A stretch of DNA of 64,000 nucleotides, from assembly GCA_037127315.1 (NCBI GenBank), contig JBBBDQ010000231.1:371001-435000 (forward strand), given 5' to 3'. Source of the DNA: Ascarosepion bandense (taxonomy: Eukaryota; Mollusca; Cephalopoda; Sepiida; Sepiidae). Of the stretch, positions 63,681 through 64,000 are shown piece after piece (the first letter of the stretch is position 1; each line of letters begins with the position of its first letter). The position numbers and the translations under genes were made by a program. The notes beneath the pieces are model-generated. The model worked only from the letters and a program-made list of their open reading frames with translations, did no database searches and had not been told where the DNA came from.

Positions 63681-63800
63681 ATTAACGTTTTTTCTCGCTC
63701 GACAATGTGATCTTTTGTGCCCGACACGGCTACAATTTAGGCACTTTTTGTTCCGGTAAGGCCAGTCCATGTACTAATGTACTGACCCACAACCGGAACA
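63680..63800 (-). pseudogene. Gypsy-type gag zinc knuckles (nucleocapsid)
   Basis: Minus strand: a first knuckle beginning C-S-G-C-G-S-V-H, followed by a stop codon, with the last Cys replaced by Trp, then an intact second knuckle C-L-N-C-S-R-V-G-H-K-R-S-H-C. These CCHC motifs are typical of the nucleocapsid part of LTR-retrotransposon gag and bind element RNA. The integrase follows only about 350 bp downstream, leaving no room for protease, RT or RNase H. Confidence 0.7.
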
Positions 63801-64000
63801 GGGGTTAGGAGGCAAGTTGTTTTTTTTATTGGTTTGATTTAGAGAGACAATAAAAGTATTTTTTTTTATTTTGGTATACTTTTCTTATGTGAGCTACGCT
63901 TGATTCCTGGCGTACGCTTACGAATCTTTAACAGTCTTCCGCTATTTCTTGAAGAATAAGGTTTGGCTCATTATCCAATTTATTCAGAACTGTGTGTCTA
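63801..64000. other. End of window, likely upstream gag
   Basis: T-rich on the plus strand; the minus strand probably continues into gag, but I see no motif. Confidence 0.35.

Overview
The window looks like intergenic or intronic DNA from a large, repeat-rich animal genome. It is AT-rich and carries more than 25 long (AT)n tracts plus (CA)n, (GATA)n, (GAA)n and (AAT)n arrays. It also holds pieces of at least four kinds of non-LTR or Penelope retroelement, Gypsy-type LTR elements, tRNA-derived SINEs, Helitron-like elements and hairpin (foldback) repeats. The mix (RTE-like LINEs with (GAA)n tails, a CR1/Jockey-like LINE, an R2-type LINE with a restriction-like endonuclease, Penelope, abundant tRNA-SINEs) fits a lophotrochozoan. 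A cephalopod such as Octopus is my best guess from general familiarity, not something the sequence proves. I found no protein-coding host gene that I can name; a few short exon-like ORFs are listed at low confidence.

Layout. 0-3.7 kb: three degenerate pieces of R2-type (CCHC + restriction-like endonuclease) non-LTR elements head to tail, the best preserved at 1.67-3.69 kb. 4-12 kb: AT tracts, a SINE, several perfect or near-perfect palindromic repeats, and an RTE-like LINE 3' end (9.6-10.0 kb). 12.88-13.77 kb: a 33-bp minisatellite of 27 units. 13.95-15.37 kb: two Helitron-like elements in tandem, abutting a Penelope-type GIY-YIG fragment. 16.5-22 kb: CR1/Jockey-like LINE ends, a SINE, a LINE RT relic and a Penelope RT relic. 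23-26 kb: RTE-like LINE, a GATA array and a Gypsy integrase relic. 27-31.5 kb: a CR1/Jockey-like LINE with RT, a 5S rRNA-derived sequence joined to a SINE, a Helitron-like element, and an R2-type fragment. 32-39 kb: a 213-bp tandem duplication, decayed LINEs, SINEs and a complete-looking Helitron-like element. 41.6-48.1 kb: two related LTR-like sequences in opposite orientation, decayed RTE LINEs, and a composite tandem repeat of about 615 bp. 48.9-51.7 kb: a highly degenerate AT-rich tandem array of about 75-100 bp period. 53-57.4 kb: LINE end, second 5S-SINE chimera, SINEs, a 190-bp dispersed direct repeat, and an RTE LINE inserted inside a SINE. 58.5-64 kb: a Gypsy-type element on the minus strand whose integrase is split by an insertion containing a nearly full-length (about 3.1 kb) RTE-like LINE.

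The genes do not form a pathway. They are decayed copies of selfish elements, and the informative signal lies in how they are nested, truncated and joined. The items most worth a second look are the two independent 5S-SINE chimeras, the 48.9-51.7 kb degenerate satellite with an embedded foldback, the exact 27 x 33 bp minisatellite with a 6-7 unit higher-order pattern, the composite repeat at 46.4-48.1 kb, and the AT tracts that sit at or next to many element boundaries.
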